Part shown: positions 7,725 through 16,829 of the stretch, piece by piece
How the letters are laid out: each line of letters opens with the position of its first letter
Position numbering within the stretch: position 1 is the first letter of the stretch
From: Rhizobium favelukesii
GTDB taxonomy: Bacteria > Pseudomonadota > Alphaproteobacteria > Rhizobiales > Rhizobiaceae
Assembly (NCBI RefSeq): GCF_000577275.2
Contig: NZ_HG916855.1
Span: forward strand, 1,736,001-1,800,000
DNA length: 64,000 nucleotides
Direction: 5' to 3'
Program-made: the position numbers and the translations under genes
The notes under the pieces: generated by a model
Databases searched by the model: none
What the model was told of the DNA's origin: nothing
Seen by the model: only the letters and a program-made list of their open reading frames with translations

Positions 7725-8372
7725 TCAGCCAAACGCAGCTTTCTTTTCCAGAATTCTGGCGTATTGCGTAAGCGGATAGCAGAGGGCGAAGAAGATCACC
7801 GCGACGAGACCGTAGACCTTGAAAGGTTCGAAGGTCGCGTTGTTGATGGCGTTCGCGGTTTTCAGCAGCTCTTCGAAGCCGAGGATCGAGGCCAGTGCGG
7901 TGCTCTTGATCAACTGGACCAAAAACCCGACAGTCGGCGCGCGTGTGATCCGGAAAGCCTGCGGCAGGATGACAAGGCGAAGTTCCAGGAGCCGATGCAA
8001 GCCAAGGCTGGCTGCAGCGTCCCATTGCCCGCGCGGCACCGCCTCGACGCCGCTCCGCCAGATTTCCGCAAGATAAGCGCTTGCGTAGAACGTCAGGCCG
8101 CAGATGGCCGCGGTCCATGCTTCGATCCGGAAACCGAGCATCGGCAGGCCGAAGAACATCAAGAAGAGCTGCATGAGGAGCGGCGTTCCCTGAAACAGGG
8201 CAATGTAGCCGGACGCGAAGGTGCGCGGCCAGCGCGTTTTCGATATCCGTGCAGACAGGATCGCCAGGCCAACGATGGCACCGCCGGCAAAGGCTGCGAG
8301 CGAAAGCAACAGGGTCCAGCGTGTCGCGAAGACAAGATTGCGCAGAATGTCCCAGAACGTGAACTCAATCAT
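7725..8372 (-). CDS. Polar amino acid ABC transporter permease (HisM/GlnP type)
   Basis: A 215-residue inner-membrane permease. Several hydrophobic segments flank the ABC-contact loop EAVPRGQWDAAASLGLHR (about residues 110-128), which docks with an ATPase. Its ATG overlaps the stop of the upstream permease (ATGA), so the two are translationally coupled and probably form a heterodimer. The operon contains the binding protein but no ATPase gene, so the ATPase must come from elsewhere in the genome. A 147-base gap separates it from the cyclodeaminase gene downstream. Confidence 0.92.
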   Translation of the reverse strand: MIEFTFWDILRNLVFATRWTLLLSLAAFAGGAIVGLAILSARISKTRWPRTFASGYIALFQGTPLLMQLFLMFFGLPMLGFRIEAWTAAICGLTFYASAYLAEIWRSGVEAVPRGQWDAAASLGLHRLLELRLVILPQAFRITRAPTVGFLVQLIKSTALASILGFEELLKTANAINNATFEPFKVYGLVAVIFFALCYPLTQYARILEKKAAFG

Positions 8373-9037
8373 TCCAGACCGGCTCCCAGAAAACGGCGTT
8401 TCCCGGCGACAAGGAGCCGGCGAAGCGCGGCGGACATCGAAAGGTAGATCAACGTCGCGACCAGATAGGTCTCAAAGGAGCGGAAGGTGCGCGCCTGAAG
8501 CAGATCAGCCTCCTGCGCTAGCTCGCGGACGGATATTTGCGAAACCACCGCCGATTCCAGCATCATGATGATGATCTGGCTTGTCAGCGCGGGAAAAATG
8601 ATGGCGAGCGCTTGCGGCAGGATGATCTTGATGAACACCAGCCGGGGCCTCAGGCCGAGTGCCTGCGCAGCCTCTTTCTGGCCCCTCGGTATGGCATCGA
8701 GTCCGGCCCCGACCACCTCGATCGTGTAGGCCGCCATGTTGAGGGTCATGGCCAGGACGGCCGCTGCGATCGGATCCAGGCGAATGCCGATGCTCGGCAA
8801 GCCGAAGAAGATGAAGAATAGCTGTACCAGGAATGGCGTGTTGCGCATGATTTCCACATACAGGCCGACGACCTTGCGCAACCATGGATAAGGCGCACGG
8901 CGCGCGGCCGCGCCGAGCACGCTGAAAACGATCCCCAGGACCGATGTGCAGGCCGTCAGTGCAAGCGTCGTGCCTGCGCCATCGGCCAGAGCTCCCATTC
9001 CGTCCCAAAGCCAGTTGAAATCGAGGCTGTATCTCAT
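8369..9037 (-). CDS. Polar amino acid ABC transporter permease (HisQ/GlnP type)
   Basis: A 222-residue inner-membrane permease, the partner of the overlapping downstream gene. The coupling loop is DAIPRGQKEAAQALGLRPRL. The N-terminal region GAGTTLALTACTSVLGIVFS is a typical first membrane span, and PFLVQLFFIFFGLPSIGIRL is the conserved family segment. AAAGGACAGAAG precedes the ATG at 9037. It is separated from the upstream binding-protein gene by about 140 bases that include a perfect hairpin, which may set the ratio of binding protein to membrane subunits. Confidence 0.92.
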   Translation of the reverse strand: MRYSLDFNWLWDGMGALADGAGTTLALTACTSVLGIVFSVLGAAARRAPYPWLRKVVGLYVEIMRNTPFLVQLFFIFFGLPSIGIRLDPIAAAVLAMTLNMAAYTIEVVGAGLDAIPRGQKEAAQALGLRPRLVFIKIILPQALAIIFPALTSQIIIMMLESAVVSQISVRELAQEADLLQARTFRSFETYLVATLIYLSMSAALRRLLVAGKRRFLGAGLE

Positions 9038-9112
9038 CTTCTGTCCTTTGGGGCCGGATGATCTGGGCCGGGTCGGCCCGAAATCTGGATCCGCCTCTCA
9101 ACCAAAGAATTG

Positions 9113-9158
9113 GAGCATGATGCCACCGCGATCGCTTACAGTTTTCGGCATCATGCTC
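9113..9158. repeat. REP-like perfect inverted repeat between binding protein and permease
   Basis: GAGCATGATGCC (9113-9124) and GGCATCATGCTC (9147-9158) are exact complements around a 22-base loop. It lies after the binding-protein stop and before the permease start of the minus-strand operon. The AGCATGATGCC core resembles repeated hairpins that I recall as common in rhizobial intergenic DNA. It could stabilise the binding-protein mRNA or attenuate transcription. Confidence 0.65.
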
Positions 9159-9178
9159 TAGTGAGTGGGACGTCCTCG

Positions 9179-9976
9179 TCAGTCCTTCAGGTTTTCTGGG
9201 TTGAGCGGCGATTTCAGCCAGCTCTTCGAGCTTGCGTCGAGCGAACCATTGGAGATCATGGCAGCGACGCTGTCGTTGACAGCCTTCTTCAGGCCTTCCT
9301 CGCCCTTGCGGAGCGCGATGTGCGAGGGGGAGCTGAGGAGCTGGAACTTCTGCTCCGGCTTCAGGGCGTCCTGTCGTGCCAGAACCTGCGCGCCTACGTC
9401 GTTGCCGACGACCATCAACTGGGTCTGGCCGGATATGAAGGCCTGGATGACCGAATTGTAGTTCTCGAAACGCTGGATCGCAGCCGAGCCCGGGGCAGCG
9501 GCCGTCAGCGAAGTGTCTTCGAGCGTTCCGCGATTGACGGCAACGGTCTTGTCGGCAAGGTCTTCCTTGCCGCTCACCTTCAGCGCCGCCGGACCGATGA
9601 CGGCGATATAGTAGGGGGCGTACGGGGCGGCAAAATCGATAACTTCGGCGCGCTCCTTCGAATAGCCGACGCTCATCAGCAGGTCGACGCGGTTGTCGTT
9701 CAGGTAGGCAATCCTGTTCTGGCCGGTAACGCTGACGAGATTGAGTTTCACGCCGACCCCGTCGGCGATCTTCTGGGCGACGTCGACGTCATAGCCCTTG
9801 ATGCTCATATCGGCGCTGGCCGAGGAAAAGGGCGGGAAATCGGAGAATATGCCGATGTTGATCTCGCCTGCGGCTTTGATATCGGCAAGTTGGTCGGCCT
9901 GCGCGGCCCCTGCCAGGATGGCGAATACGGCAATTGCCGCTGTGGCGGTGTGACGCAAGTTCATAAGAGCAGTCAT
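9179..9976 (-). CDS. Amino acid ABC transporter substrate-binding protein (family 3)
   Basis: A 265-residue periplasmic binding protein. The Sec signal peptide covers about residues 1-27 (HTATAAIAVFAILAGAAQA). The mature protein has the family-3 features: INIGIFSDFPPFSSASADM, then KGYDVDVAQKIADGVGVKL, then RVDLLMSVGYSKERAEVIDF, the lobes that close on an amino acid. AAAGGGGAACGAC precedes the ATG. It lies between the ureohydrolase gene and two permease genes. With a ureohydrolase and a cyclodeaminase in the same operon, a basic amino acid or guanidino compound is the likely ligand, by context only. Confidence 0.92.
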   Translation of the reverse strand: MTALMNLRHTATAAIAVFAILAGAAQADQLADIKAAGEINIGIFSDFPPFSSASADMSIKGYDVDVAQKIADGVGVKLNLVSVTGQNRIAYLNDNRVDLLMSVGYSKERAEVIDFAAPYAPYYIAVIGPAALKVSGKEDLADKTVAVNRGTLEDTSLTAAAPGSAAIQRFENYNSVIQAFISGQTQLMVVGNDVGAQVLARQDALKPEQKFQLLSSPSHIALRKGEEGLKKAVNDSVAAMISNGSLDASSKSWLKSPLNPENLKD

Positions 9977-10057
9977 GTCGTTCCCCTTTTTGAGACGTGT
10001 TATGCGACAGGTGATGGGTGGCAGCGGGCACGAGACACGCTGCCGTTTTGGAGCTGG

Positions 10058-11155
10058 TTAGGCCACATTCGCCCTGACCGCGGGACTGAACGCCGCGAGG
10101 CACAGGAGTTCGAATAGAACCTGCGCGGCAATCTGCGCGGTGTTAGTGGTGTTGTCGTATTGCGGCGCGATTTCCACGACGTCCCCGCCGATGAGGTTGA
10201 TACCCTTGAAGCCGCGCAGGAGGGTCAGGACCTCCCTCGGCTGAAGTCCGCCGACTTCGGGAGTGCCGGTTCCCGGAGCGAACGCCGGATCCAGGCTATC
10301 CACGTCGAAGCTGAGATAGGTCGGACCAGCACCGACAACCTCCAGAGCCTTTGCGATCACCGCCTTGAGGCCCATCTCCGCCACCTCTTCCGCGTGGATG
10401 ACGGTCATGCCGGACGCAAAGGAGAACTCCCAGAGATATTCGCCGCCGCCGCGGATGCCTATCTGGATCGTACGCTTCGGATCGAGCACACCCGCCAGAA
10501 CCGCCTCGCGGAAGGGCGCGCCATGATGGAACTTCGAGCCCTCATAGGGACCAGCGGTGTCGCAATGAGCGTCGATGTGGATCATGCCCACCGGCTCGCT
10601 GGCCACGACGCCCTTCAGAATGGCACCGGAGATCGAATGGTCACCGCCGACCGACAGCGGGATAACCCCGGTTGCCGCGATCATCCGGTAGCAGGCCTCG
10701 ATGTCGGCATGGCACTCGGCCAAGCCGAACCGGCTGCGCATCGGCACGTCGCCGACATCGGCGACCTTTAGCTCTCCCATCGGCGCGACACGCAGAACAT
10801 GCTCGTAGGGTCCGACACGCTCGATCGCCCTTACGGCCCGCGGTCCCAGCCGCGCGCCGGCACGATTGGTGACGCCGAGATCCATCGGCACGCCGATCAG
10901 AGCGACGTCAAGCGCCTCAAGAACCTCGGGCCTCAAGCCGTTCTCGATAAAACGGGCGTCCAGAAAGGTCGCAGGATCGGCGAAGGGCCATTTGCGGCTG
11001 TCGCCGTCCTTGAATACACTCGCCGCCACAGCGCGGAAGTGTGGATCCTCCATTTCCCCGCCTGCAGCGTTGCCGAAGCGCTTTCTCAAGCCTTGCAGAA
11101 AATCCCGGTCAATGGTCAAGGCTGGCTCCCGCAGTGTTGATGTCGCCATCATCAT
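10058..11155 (-). CDS. Ureohydrolase (agmatinase/arginase/guanidinobutyrase family)
   Basis: A 365-residue manganese enzyme that hydrolyses a guanidino group to release urea. The binuclear metal site is intact: H in VGGDHSISGA, DAHCD in MIHIDAHCDTAGPYEGS, and DVD in YLSFDVDSLDPAFAPGTG. The GPYEGSKFHHGAPF stretch is typical of the agmatinase and guanidino-acid hydrolase branch, so arginine, agmatine or guanidinobutyrate are all possible. I chose the first of three consecutive ATGs at 11155; an upstream frame to 11266 looks non-coding. It is first in the minus-strand operon with an amino-acid importer and a cyclodeaminase. If it acts on arginine, its product ornithine would feed the cyclodeaminase. 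Confidence 0.88.
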   Translation of the reverse strand: MMMATSTLREPALTIDRDFLQGLRKRFGNAAGGEMEDPHFRAVAASVFKDGDSRKWPFADPATFLDARFIENGLRPEVLEALDVALIGVPMDLGVTNRAGARLGPRAVRAIERVGPYEHVLRVAPMGELKVADVGDVPMRSRFGLAECHADIEACYRMIAATGVIPLSVGGDHSISGAILKGVVASEPVGMIHIDAHCDTAGPYEGSKFHHGAPFREAVLAGVLDPKRTIQIGIRGGGEYLWEFSFASGMTVIHAEEVAEMGLKAVIAKALEVVGAGPTYLSFDVDSLDPAFAPGTGTPEVGGLQPREVLTLLRGFKGINLIGGDVVEIAPQYDNTTNTAQIAAQVLFELLCLAAFSPAVRANVA

Positions 11156-11380
11156 CGGGGTCGCACGCGCCTCTTGGAACCTCGAAAATTCGAGAGGGGA
11201 TATAACGATTATTGATAGGTCGGATTCACTAACGATCCGCGATGCGGGTAGTGCGTCGATCGGCATATTCAGAAAACTTTATAACCCGGCGAGAATTTTC
11301 CCACTACCGCGGTTTGCAACGTCCACCCAGTCTCCGATGCGAACGGTCCACAAGAGGACCGACACCAAAGGGAACCTACC

Positions 11381-12457
11381 ATGTTGCACGAGTTGACACG
11401 CCGCCGCTTCCTCGGATCCGCAGCAGCTCTGGGGATTGCCGGCACGATAACCGGGTTTGCGAGATCGGCCGCTGCCGGCAGCGGCAATCTCACCGCTGTG
11501 GAATGGGGCGGCGATGTTGTCGAAGCCATGAAGCAGATTGCCGCTGACCAAGATGCCGCGACATTCAACTGGGTTCTCCATCAGGGGGGCGCGGGCGCAA
11601 TCCTTCCGAAGATCAAGGCCGTCTGGCCGAGTGTCGACTACGACTACGTCGCCGGTTGGGAAGGCTCGTTCAACAGCATGGTGAAGGAGGATTGGCTCGA
11701 GACCATCAATCCTGCCGATGTTCCCAACCTTGCGAATATTCCCGAGAAAATCATCATTCGTGATGGCAAGGGTGATATCAAAGCGGTCCCACGCGCAGTT
11801 GGCGGCATGTATTTCGGTGCCCGGACCGACACGGCTCCCATCGCTGTGAAGACCATCGATGATCTGCTGAATCCCGATCTGAAGGGAGCGATCTGCTGGC
11901 CGGGCCCGACACAGAGCATGATGCTCCAGATCGTCGCGCTCGCCCTTCACGCCGGCGGAAGTGAAACGAATATGGAGCCCGGTTGGAAGCTCATGAGGGA
12001 ATTGGCGAAATCCGGCAATATCGGGCGCATCGCCGTCACCGATATCGATTTCACCAATTCGCTGACGTCGGGCGAGACCTCCGTCGGCTTCTTCGCCGAG
12101 CCCGGCTGGGCGGCCGTGGCGAAGAATTTCCCGGTCACGCGCTTCACCAAGGACAGCAACTTCAAGGCCTTCCTCTACCAGAGCGGTTTCGGCGTACTGA
12201 AGAATAGACCGAACACCAAGGCGACGCTCGATTTCGTCAACTTCGCGATCAGCCCGGACATGAACTCGCTCTACGCCAAGGTGGCTGGCGAAGCGCCGTT
12301 GAACGGCAAGGCGGTCACGCCCGACAATCTCAAGCATCTGTCCTTCACGTCGGACGAGTTTTCGAGCTTCGTCTATGTGCCGGACTACAATGTCGTTCTT
12401 GAACAGCAGGATGCCTGGTCCAGGCGCTGGGAACAGGACATCGCCCCGTTGCTCTAA
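11381..12457 (+). CDS. Polyamine-type ABC transporter substrate-binding protein (PotD-like)
   Basis: A 358-residue binding protein with a twin-arginine signal (TRRRFLGSAAALGIAGTI), so it is exported folded by Tat. The mature part has the PotD/PotF-like order: LTAVEWGGDVVEAMKQIAAD, DYDYVAGWEGSFNSM, KAVPRAVGGMYFGARTDTAP. It is first in a plus-strand operon with two permeases and an ATPase, a complete importer of the spermidine/putrescine/2-aminoethylphosphonate class. The ligand is not determined. The gene is divergent from the ureohydrolase operon, with about 225 bases between them for both promoters. Confidence 0.9.
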   Translation: MLHELTRRRFLGSAAALGIAGTITGFARSAAAGSGNLTAVEWGGDVVEAMKQIAADQDAATFNWVLHQGGAGAILPKIKAVWPSVDYDYVAGWEGSFNSMVKEDWLETINPADVPNLANIPEKIIIRDGKGDIKAVPRAVGGMYFGARTDTAPIAVKTIDDLLNPDLKGAICWPGPTQSMMLQIVALALHAGGSETNMEPGWKLMRELAKSGNIGRIAVTDIDFTNSLTSGETSVGFFAEPGWAAVAKNFPVTRFTKDSNFKAFLYQSGFGVLKNRPNTKATLDFVNFAISPDMNSLYAKVAGEAPLNGKAVTPDNLKHLSFTSDEFSSFVYVPDYNVVLEQQDAWSRRWEQDIAPLL

Positions 12458-12470
12458 GGCACCTCGCGGC

Positions 12471-12505
12471 AGGTTGTCGAAGGCACGAGCGGGCTTCGAC
12501 AACCT
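12471..12505 (+). terminator. Hairpin between binding-protein and permease genes
   Basis: AGGTTGTCGAAG (12471-12482) and CTTCGACAACCT (12494-12505) pair perfectly over 12 bases around an 11-base loop, followed by CCCTTTCTC. It lies 14 bases after the binding-protein stop and before the first permease gene. It is probably a partial terminator or mRNA-stabilising stem that lets more binding protein than membrane subunits be made. Confidence 0.7.
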
Positions 12506-12549
12506 CCCTTTCTCATGACCCGTAAGGGCGAGGAAAAGGCTGTTCCACC

Positions 12550-13434
12550 ATGACCAAAGCAAGGCGGCAACCCGTTGCCATTTCAATTCGGGATCCCCGA
12601 GATGCGGCCCTGACGCTCGCGCCAGCCCTCCTGGTGTTTGCATTCGGTTTTCTGTTACCGTTGATCACTCTGGCAATCGAAAGCTTGAAGGAGTTTACGC
12701 CCGGGCGCGTAGGCTCCGTGGAGAATGCCGCGGCAACGGTTCAGAACTGCTACGAGCTTGCAAACCAGGCGTTTGCGAGTGTCCTGCTGACGACCTTCTG
12801 GATCGGTGGAACTGCCGCTATCATCGGCCAGCTTGTGGCATTCCCGCTGGCCTACTTCATCGTGCGGCGCTTTTCCCCGCGGATGCGCACGCTCACCCTC
12901 GGTTTTTTGATAACGCTTGTGCTATCCAGCGTCCTGATCAAGACTTACGCGATCGAACTGACCTTCGGGTCGGTCGGCATCTTCCGACCCTTCCTCTTGA
13001 CACTTGGCCTTTCGCCCAACAGCCGCGAATACATTAATATCGTCGTTATTGCGGGTCTGGTTCACGCGATCATACCGGTTGCAACACTGACGCTGATTGG
13101 CGCGATGCAATCGATCGATCCGCGTCTGCTCGATGCAGCTCAGTCGCTCGGCGCGCCGGGATGGAAAGCCCATCTGTCGATCACGCTTCCCCTGAGCCTC
13201 CCGGCTCTGATCTCAAGCACGCTTGTCTCACTGACTTTCGCGATCAGCGCCTTCGTTATTCCCATGGTGCTCGGGAGGGGCCGGGTGCTTTTCATGTCGA
13301 ACGTCATTTACACCCGCTTCAGCGATATCGCCAACTATCCGAGCGGCGCGGCGATCTCGCTCGTCATGCTTGCCGCGGCGTTGGCGGTCGTCGCCGTCAT
13401 TACGTTTGCGCAGGCGCGGAAGGTTTCCCGATGA
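12550..13434 (+). CDS. Polyamine-type ABC transporter permease (PotB-like)
   Basis: A 294-residue inner-membrane permease. The first span is LTLAPALLVFAFGFLLPLIT. The coupling loop DPRLLDAAQSLGAPGWKAHL, followed by SITLPLSLPAL, is the conserved EAA-type contact with the ATPase. Its TGA overlaps the ATG of the next permease (ATGA). Together with the next gene it forms the heterodimeric channel of the 11.4-15.3 kb importer. Confidence 0.92.
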   Translation: MTKARRQPVAISIRDPRDAALTLAPALLVFAFGFLLPLITLAIESLKEFTPGRVGSVENAAATVQNCYELANQAFASVLLTTFWIGGTAAIIGQLVAFPLAYFIVRRFSPRMRTLTLGFLITLVLSSVLIKTYAIELTFGSVGIFRPFLLTLGLSPNSREYINIVVIAGLVHAIIPVATLTLIGAMQSIDPRLLDAAQSLGAPGWKAHLSITLPLSLPALISSTLVSLTFAISAFVIPMVLGRGRVLFMSNVIYTRFSDIANYPSGAAISLVMLAAALAVVAVITFAQARKVSR

Positions 13435-14270
13435 GCATACAGTCTCTTACAGCGAGAACCGGGAACCGGATCGCCGGTTCCCTTGCCTACGGCCTCATAG
13501 GCCTTGGACTGGCCTTCCTCGCCATCCCGTTGGGGATAACGTGTCTCATGGCTTTCGACGCCAGGACCTATCTCGGTCCATTGCCCCCGCCGGCCTTGTC
13601 GCTTCACTGGTTCGAACGGCTCGTCTCCCAGGCGGATATCCTTGCCAGTCTTCGCACCAGCCTCATCTTGGCGGTACTCACGACGGTTCTGTCGGTCACG
13701 ATTGGAACCGCGGCGGCTGTCGGCCTTGCCCGTGGCAATTTTTTGGGAAAGGCAGCTCTGACTTCGGCCTTTCTCTCGCCGCTCATCGTTCCCCCGGTCG
13801 TCATTGGATTCGGTCTGCTGCTTTTCCTTTCCAGGGCCGGTATCACATACGGCATGGCGCGCCTACTCCTCGGCCATGTGATCGTGACGGTGCCCTATTG
13901 CATAAGGACCAGTCTCGCCAGCCTTCTCGGCAGCGACCAGCGATTGACGGAAGCCGCAATGGTTCTCGGCGCCACGGAGCGCCAGGCCTTTTGGACCATC
14001 ACCCTGCCGCTCATGCGGACGGGCGTCGTCACCGGCGCGATCTTCGCCTTCGCGATTTCGATGGATGACGTATCGATCAGTCTCTTTCTGAGCGATCCGT
14101 CCGCAACGACCTTGCCGGTTACGCTGGTCAGCAACATGCGTGCGGCTTTCGATCTGACGATCGCTGCGGCGGCCGTGGTCCTGATTGCCGTGAGCGCGTT
14201 TCTGATTGCTGTGCTGGACCGCCTTGTCGGCTTCGACACTGTCGTCGGTCAGGGTTTGTTTCGTTCATGA
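13431..14270 (+). CDS. Polyamine-type ABC transporter permease (PotC-like)
   Basis: A 279-residue inner-membrane permease, second of the pair. The coupling loop is LTEAAMVLGATERQAFWTIT, and PLIVPPVVIGFGLLLFLSR and YCIRTSLASLL are conserved PotC-like segments. I chose ATG 13431, which overlaps the preceding stop codon; longer upstream frames run antisense-free through the first permease and are not plausible. It ends 10 bases before the ATPase gene. Confidence 0.92.
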   Translation: MSIQSLTARTGNRIAGSLAYGLIGLGLAFLAIPLGITCLMAFDARTYLGPLPPPALSLHWFERLVSQADILASLRTSLILAVLTTVLSVTIGTAAAVGLARGNFLGKAALTSAFLSPLIVPPVVIGFGLLLFLSRAGITYGMARLLLGHVIVTVPYCIRTSLASLLGSDQRLTEAAMVLGATERQAFWTITLPLMRTGVVTGAIFAFAISMDDVSISLFLSDPSATTLPVTLVSNMRAAFDLTIAAAAVVLIAVSAFLIAVLDRLVGFDTVVGQGLFRS

Positions 14271-14280
14271 GGACAATACG

Positions 14281-15345
14281 ATGATTTCTGCCGTGGAATT
14301 TCAAGGGGTCAGCAAGCGCTTCGGCGAAATTGTCGCCCTCGGTAATATCTCCTTCTCGGTGAACCCAGGTGAAACAATCGCACTGCTTGGACCAAGCGGC
14401 TGCGGCAAGACCACCATTCTTCGGCTCATTGCCGGATTCGAGCGGCCGGACAAAGGCTCGATCATGATCAACGGCAAGTCGATGGCCGGATTAAAACCCT
14501 ATGAGCGCAATGTCGGGCTGCTGTTCCAGCACTACGCTCTTTTCCCGCATATGACCGTCGAACAGAACATCGGCTACGGACTTCGCCATCGCAACCATGC
14601 GCCAGGCGAAATACCCGGTCGCGTTGCCGAGATGCTCGAGCTCGTCCGGCTCGTCGGTTTCGGACAGCGGCGGCCGCATCAGTTGAGCGGGGGCCAGCAG
14701 CAGCGTGTTGCACTTGCGCGGGCGCTCGCCACCCATCCGAGCCTTGTTCTCCTGGATGAGCCCTTGTCGGCCCTGGACGCCAAACTTCGACATGAGTTGC
14801 GCACCGAATTGAAGGATGTGCTCGCCGCCGTCGGCTCGACCGCAATCGTGGTAACCCATGACCAGGAAGAGGCAATGAGCCTGGGAGAGCGCATATTCGT
14901 GATGAACGGTGGTGCAATCATGCAGTCGGGCAGGCCGGATGATGTGTATTGGCGTCCAGACTCGCGCTTCGTAGCGGATTTTATGGGTCGGACGAACTGG
15001 ATTCATGGCTCGATTTCGGCCGCTGGCGGAACGGCCTGCAAATTCCGCTCCGAATCCGGCTGGGAGTTTCCGGTCGCATCCACGGGAAGCCTTTTAGGTG
15101 CCGCCGAGGTTTGCGTGAGGCCGGAAAGCGTCTCGATATCATCCGGCGCTCCGGCTGCTGGGGCGATGCCGGGACGCGTTGCTGAGGTCGTGACACTCGG
15201 TGCCTTCAGGCATGTCGTTCTGGACCTTGCCAGTGGCGACCGCATCATCTCGGCTTGCCCCAACCGTCCAGATATAGCCTTCGCCCGCGGGCAGGAAATC
15301 AGCATTTCCATCCCCGCCGAGGCATGCGTTCTCTTCGCGCGATAA
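14281..15345 (+). CDS. Polyamine-type ABC transporter ATPase (PotA-like)
   Basis: A 354-residue cytoplasmic ATPase. Walker A GPSGCGKTTILRL is near residue 37, the Q-loop is in LLFQHYALFPHMTVEQN, the signature LSGGQQQRVALARALATH is near 135, Walker B is LVLLDEPLSALDAK, and the H-loop is VVTHDQEEAMSL. The last about 110 residues form a TOBE domain typical of the PotA/CysA class. It completes the importer with the two permeases and the Tat-exported binding protein. It is one of only two ABC ATPase genes in the window and could serve the ATPase-less systems, although its PotA class fits poorly with them. Confidence 0.93.
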   Translation: MISAVEFQGVSKRFGEIVALGNISFSVNPGETIALLGPSGCGKTTILRLIAGFERPDKGSIMINGKSMAGLKPYERNVGLLFQHYALFPHMTVEQNIGYGLRHRNHAPGEIPGRVAEMLELVRLVGFGQRRPHQLSGGQQQRVALARALATHPSLVLLDEPLSALDAKLRHELRTELKDVLAAVGSTAIVVTHDQEEAMSLGERIFVMNGGAIMQSGRPDDVYWRPDSRFVADFMGRTNWIHGSISAAGGTACKFRSESGWEFPVASTGSLLGAAEVCVRPESVSISSGAPAAGAMPGRVAEVVTLGAFRHVVLDLASGDRIISACPNRPDIAFARGQEISISIPAEACVLFAR

Positions 15346-15489
15346 GCTGGCGTTGATGGTGCGCAGCTTGTACCGCGCCCCAGCTTGAGGGCCACCAGTT
15401 GCCTGAGGGACAGGGTTCGTCCAATATCCGCATATGGGCAGAGAGGCCATCCGCTCTCGAGCGCCACAAAATATGGAATGCGGCTTCTG

Positions 15490-16347
15490 ATGCTTGACCT
15501 TGATTCCTATCTGCTTCGTGCGTTTCTGACCGTTGCGGAGATCGGCACCGTCAATGGCGCAGCCGTCACTCTGAATAGAACGCAGGCGGCCGTGAGCATG
15601 CAGATCCGCAAGCTGGAGGAGCTTGTCGGCGTTACGCTGTTTTCGCGATCGTCAAAAGGCCTCGAACTCACGAGCCATGGGCAGATCATGCTGGCATATG
15701 CCCGCGAAATGGTCGCCCTCAGCGACGAGGTCGAGAAAAGGCTGACCGGCAAGATGATCGAGGACCGCATTCGCCTCGGCGTTGTCGAAGATTTTGCAGC
15801 CGGCCACCTGATCGACATTCTTCGGGACTTTAGAGCCCAAAACCCGAAAGTCGAGATCGATATCATTGTTGAGCCGAATCGCCGCCTCGCAGAGCTGTTT
15901 GAAGACAGGAAGCTGGATCTGGTTGTTTGCGATATCACCTGCCTCTCGCGAAAACCGACCCTCATCTGGACTGAATATCTGATGTGGACGGTCAGATCTG
16001 ACTTTGTGGCCGACGCGGAAAAACCGCTTCCCATCATCATGTTCGAGGAGGAGTGTCCCTGGACGCTCCCGACGATTGCAGCTCTGTCCCAGCGGAACGT
16101 CAAGTGGAAGACGGCATGCGTCGCATCGACGCTGGTGGCCATGGCGACCGCGGTTCGCGTCGGTATCGGTATCGCGCCAATGATGGTCACGACGAAACCG
16201 GAGGGCTGCCGGACGCTTGACAGGTCGGCCGACCTGCCCGGTCCCGTGCGTATCGAGATCGGTCTGTATGCTCAATCCGAGACGGCCGAAGGCGCGCGCT
16301 ACCTTGTGGACTTCATTTCGCGGCATACCGCCATATTGTCCAGCTAG
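15490..16347 (+). CDS. LysR-family transcriptional regulator
   Basis: A 285-residue LysR protein. The winged helix-turn-helix covers about residues 1-60 (AEIGTVNGAAVTLNRTQAAV, then SMQIRKLEELVGVTLFSRSS). The effector-binding domain follows, with RIRLGVVEDFAAGHL starting it. I chose ATG 15490 because the family alignment begins here with LDSYLLRAFLTV; an in-frame ATG 12 bases upstream is possible. It follows the PotA-like gene by about 145 bases in the same direction and probably regulates this importer or the RidA/pirin genes behind it. Confidence 0.88.
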   Translation: MLDLDSYLLRAFLTVAEIGTVNGAAVTLNRTQAAVSMQIRKLEELVGVTLFSRSSKGLELTSHGQIMLAYAREMVALSDEVEKRLTGKMIEDRIRLGVVEDFAAGHLIDILRDFRAQNPKVEIDIIVEPNRRLAELFEDRKLDLVVCDITCLSRKPTLIWTEYLMWTVRSDFVADAEKPLPIIMFEEECPWTLPTIAALSQRNVKWKTACVASTLVAMATAVRVGIGIAPMMVTTKPEGCRTLDRSADLPGPVRIEIGLYAQSETAEGARYLVDFISRHTAILSS

Positions 16348-16424
16348 GAGCGTTCAGCTTCCATTATATCGGGTCAATTTAATTCCCTCTACCGGAATGG
16401 CGAGCAAAGCCCCACAGTGATCGA

Positions 16425-16829
16425 ATGAAGGGTCGACGGCCAAATTTCAAGCATTCATGGAAGTCTGCGCATACGATGATGGGGCAAGCCAAAGTTGACG
16501 AAACTCTCCTTGCAGATGCCGTCTATCTGCCCGGCCAGATCGCAAACCTCACGAGGGGAGCGAGCGTGACGGCACAAACCAACGAAATACTGCAGCGCAT
16601 CAATGATATGCTGCTGCACGAAGGTACCGATAAGTCGGAGATCATTCTCGCCAACATCTGGCTTAGCGACCTTGCCTCATTCGAGGAAATGAACAGAGCC
16701 TGGGACGTTTGGGTGCCGGATGGCGGGACGCCACGGCGGGCGACGTTTGAGGACAAGAATCTCCCGCCGATGTGCGCCATCCGTATTGACGTAGCAGCGT
16801 CGCGAAAGAGCGGGGCCCTGCGAGCTTGA
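16425..16829 (+). CDS. RidA/YjgF/UK114-family protein
   Basis: A small protein of 134 residues (or 117 if it starts at 16476). It has the RidA core: DAVYLPGQIANL, then SVTAQTNEILQRINDMLLHE, KSEIILANIWLSDLASFEEM, and the final AIRIDVAAS. RidA proteins form trimers and hydrolyse reactive enamine/imine intermediates made by PLP enzymes. The stretch before MGQAKVDETLLADA is unusual for the family and neither candidate ATG has a strong ribosome-binding site, so the true start is uncertain. It lies downstream of the LysR gene. Confidence 0.8.
   Translation: MKGRRPNFKHSWKSAHTMMGQAKVDETLLADAVYLPGQIANLTRGASVTAQTNEILQRINDMLLHEGTDKSEIILANIWLSDLASFEEMNRAWDVWVPDGGTPRRATFEDKNLPPMCAIRIDVAASRKSGALRA

Noticed and set aside
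9110..10117. Open frame of 335 codons on the plus strand
   Set aside because: Antisense to the family-3 binding protein; no domain and no ribosome-binding site.
11279..12643. Open frame of 454 codons on the minus strand
   Set aside because: Antisense to the Tat-exported binding protein, whose signal peptide and family motifs are clear; no motifs in the antisense frame.
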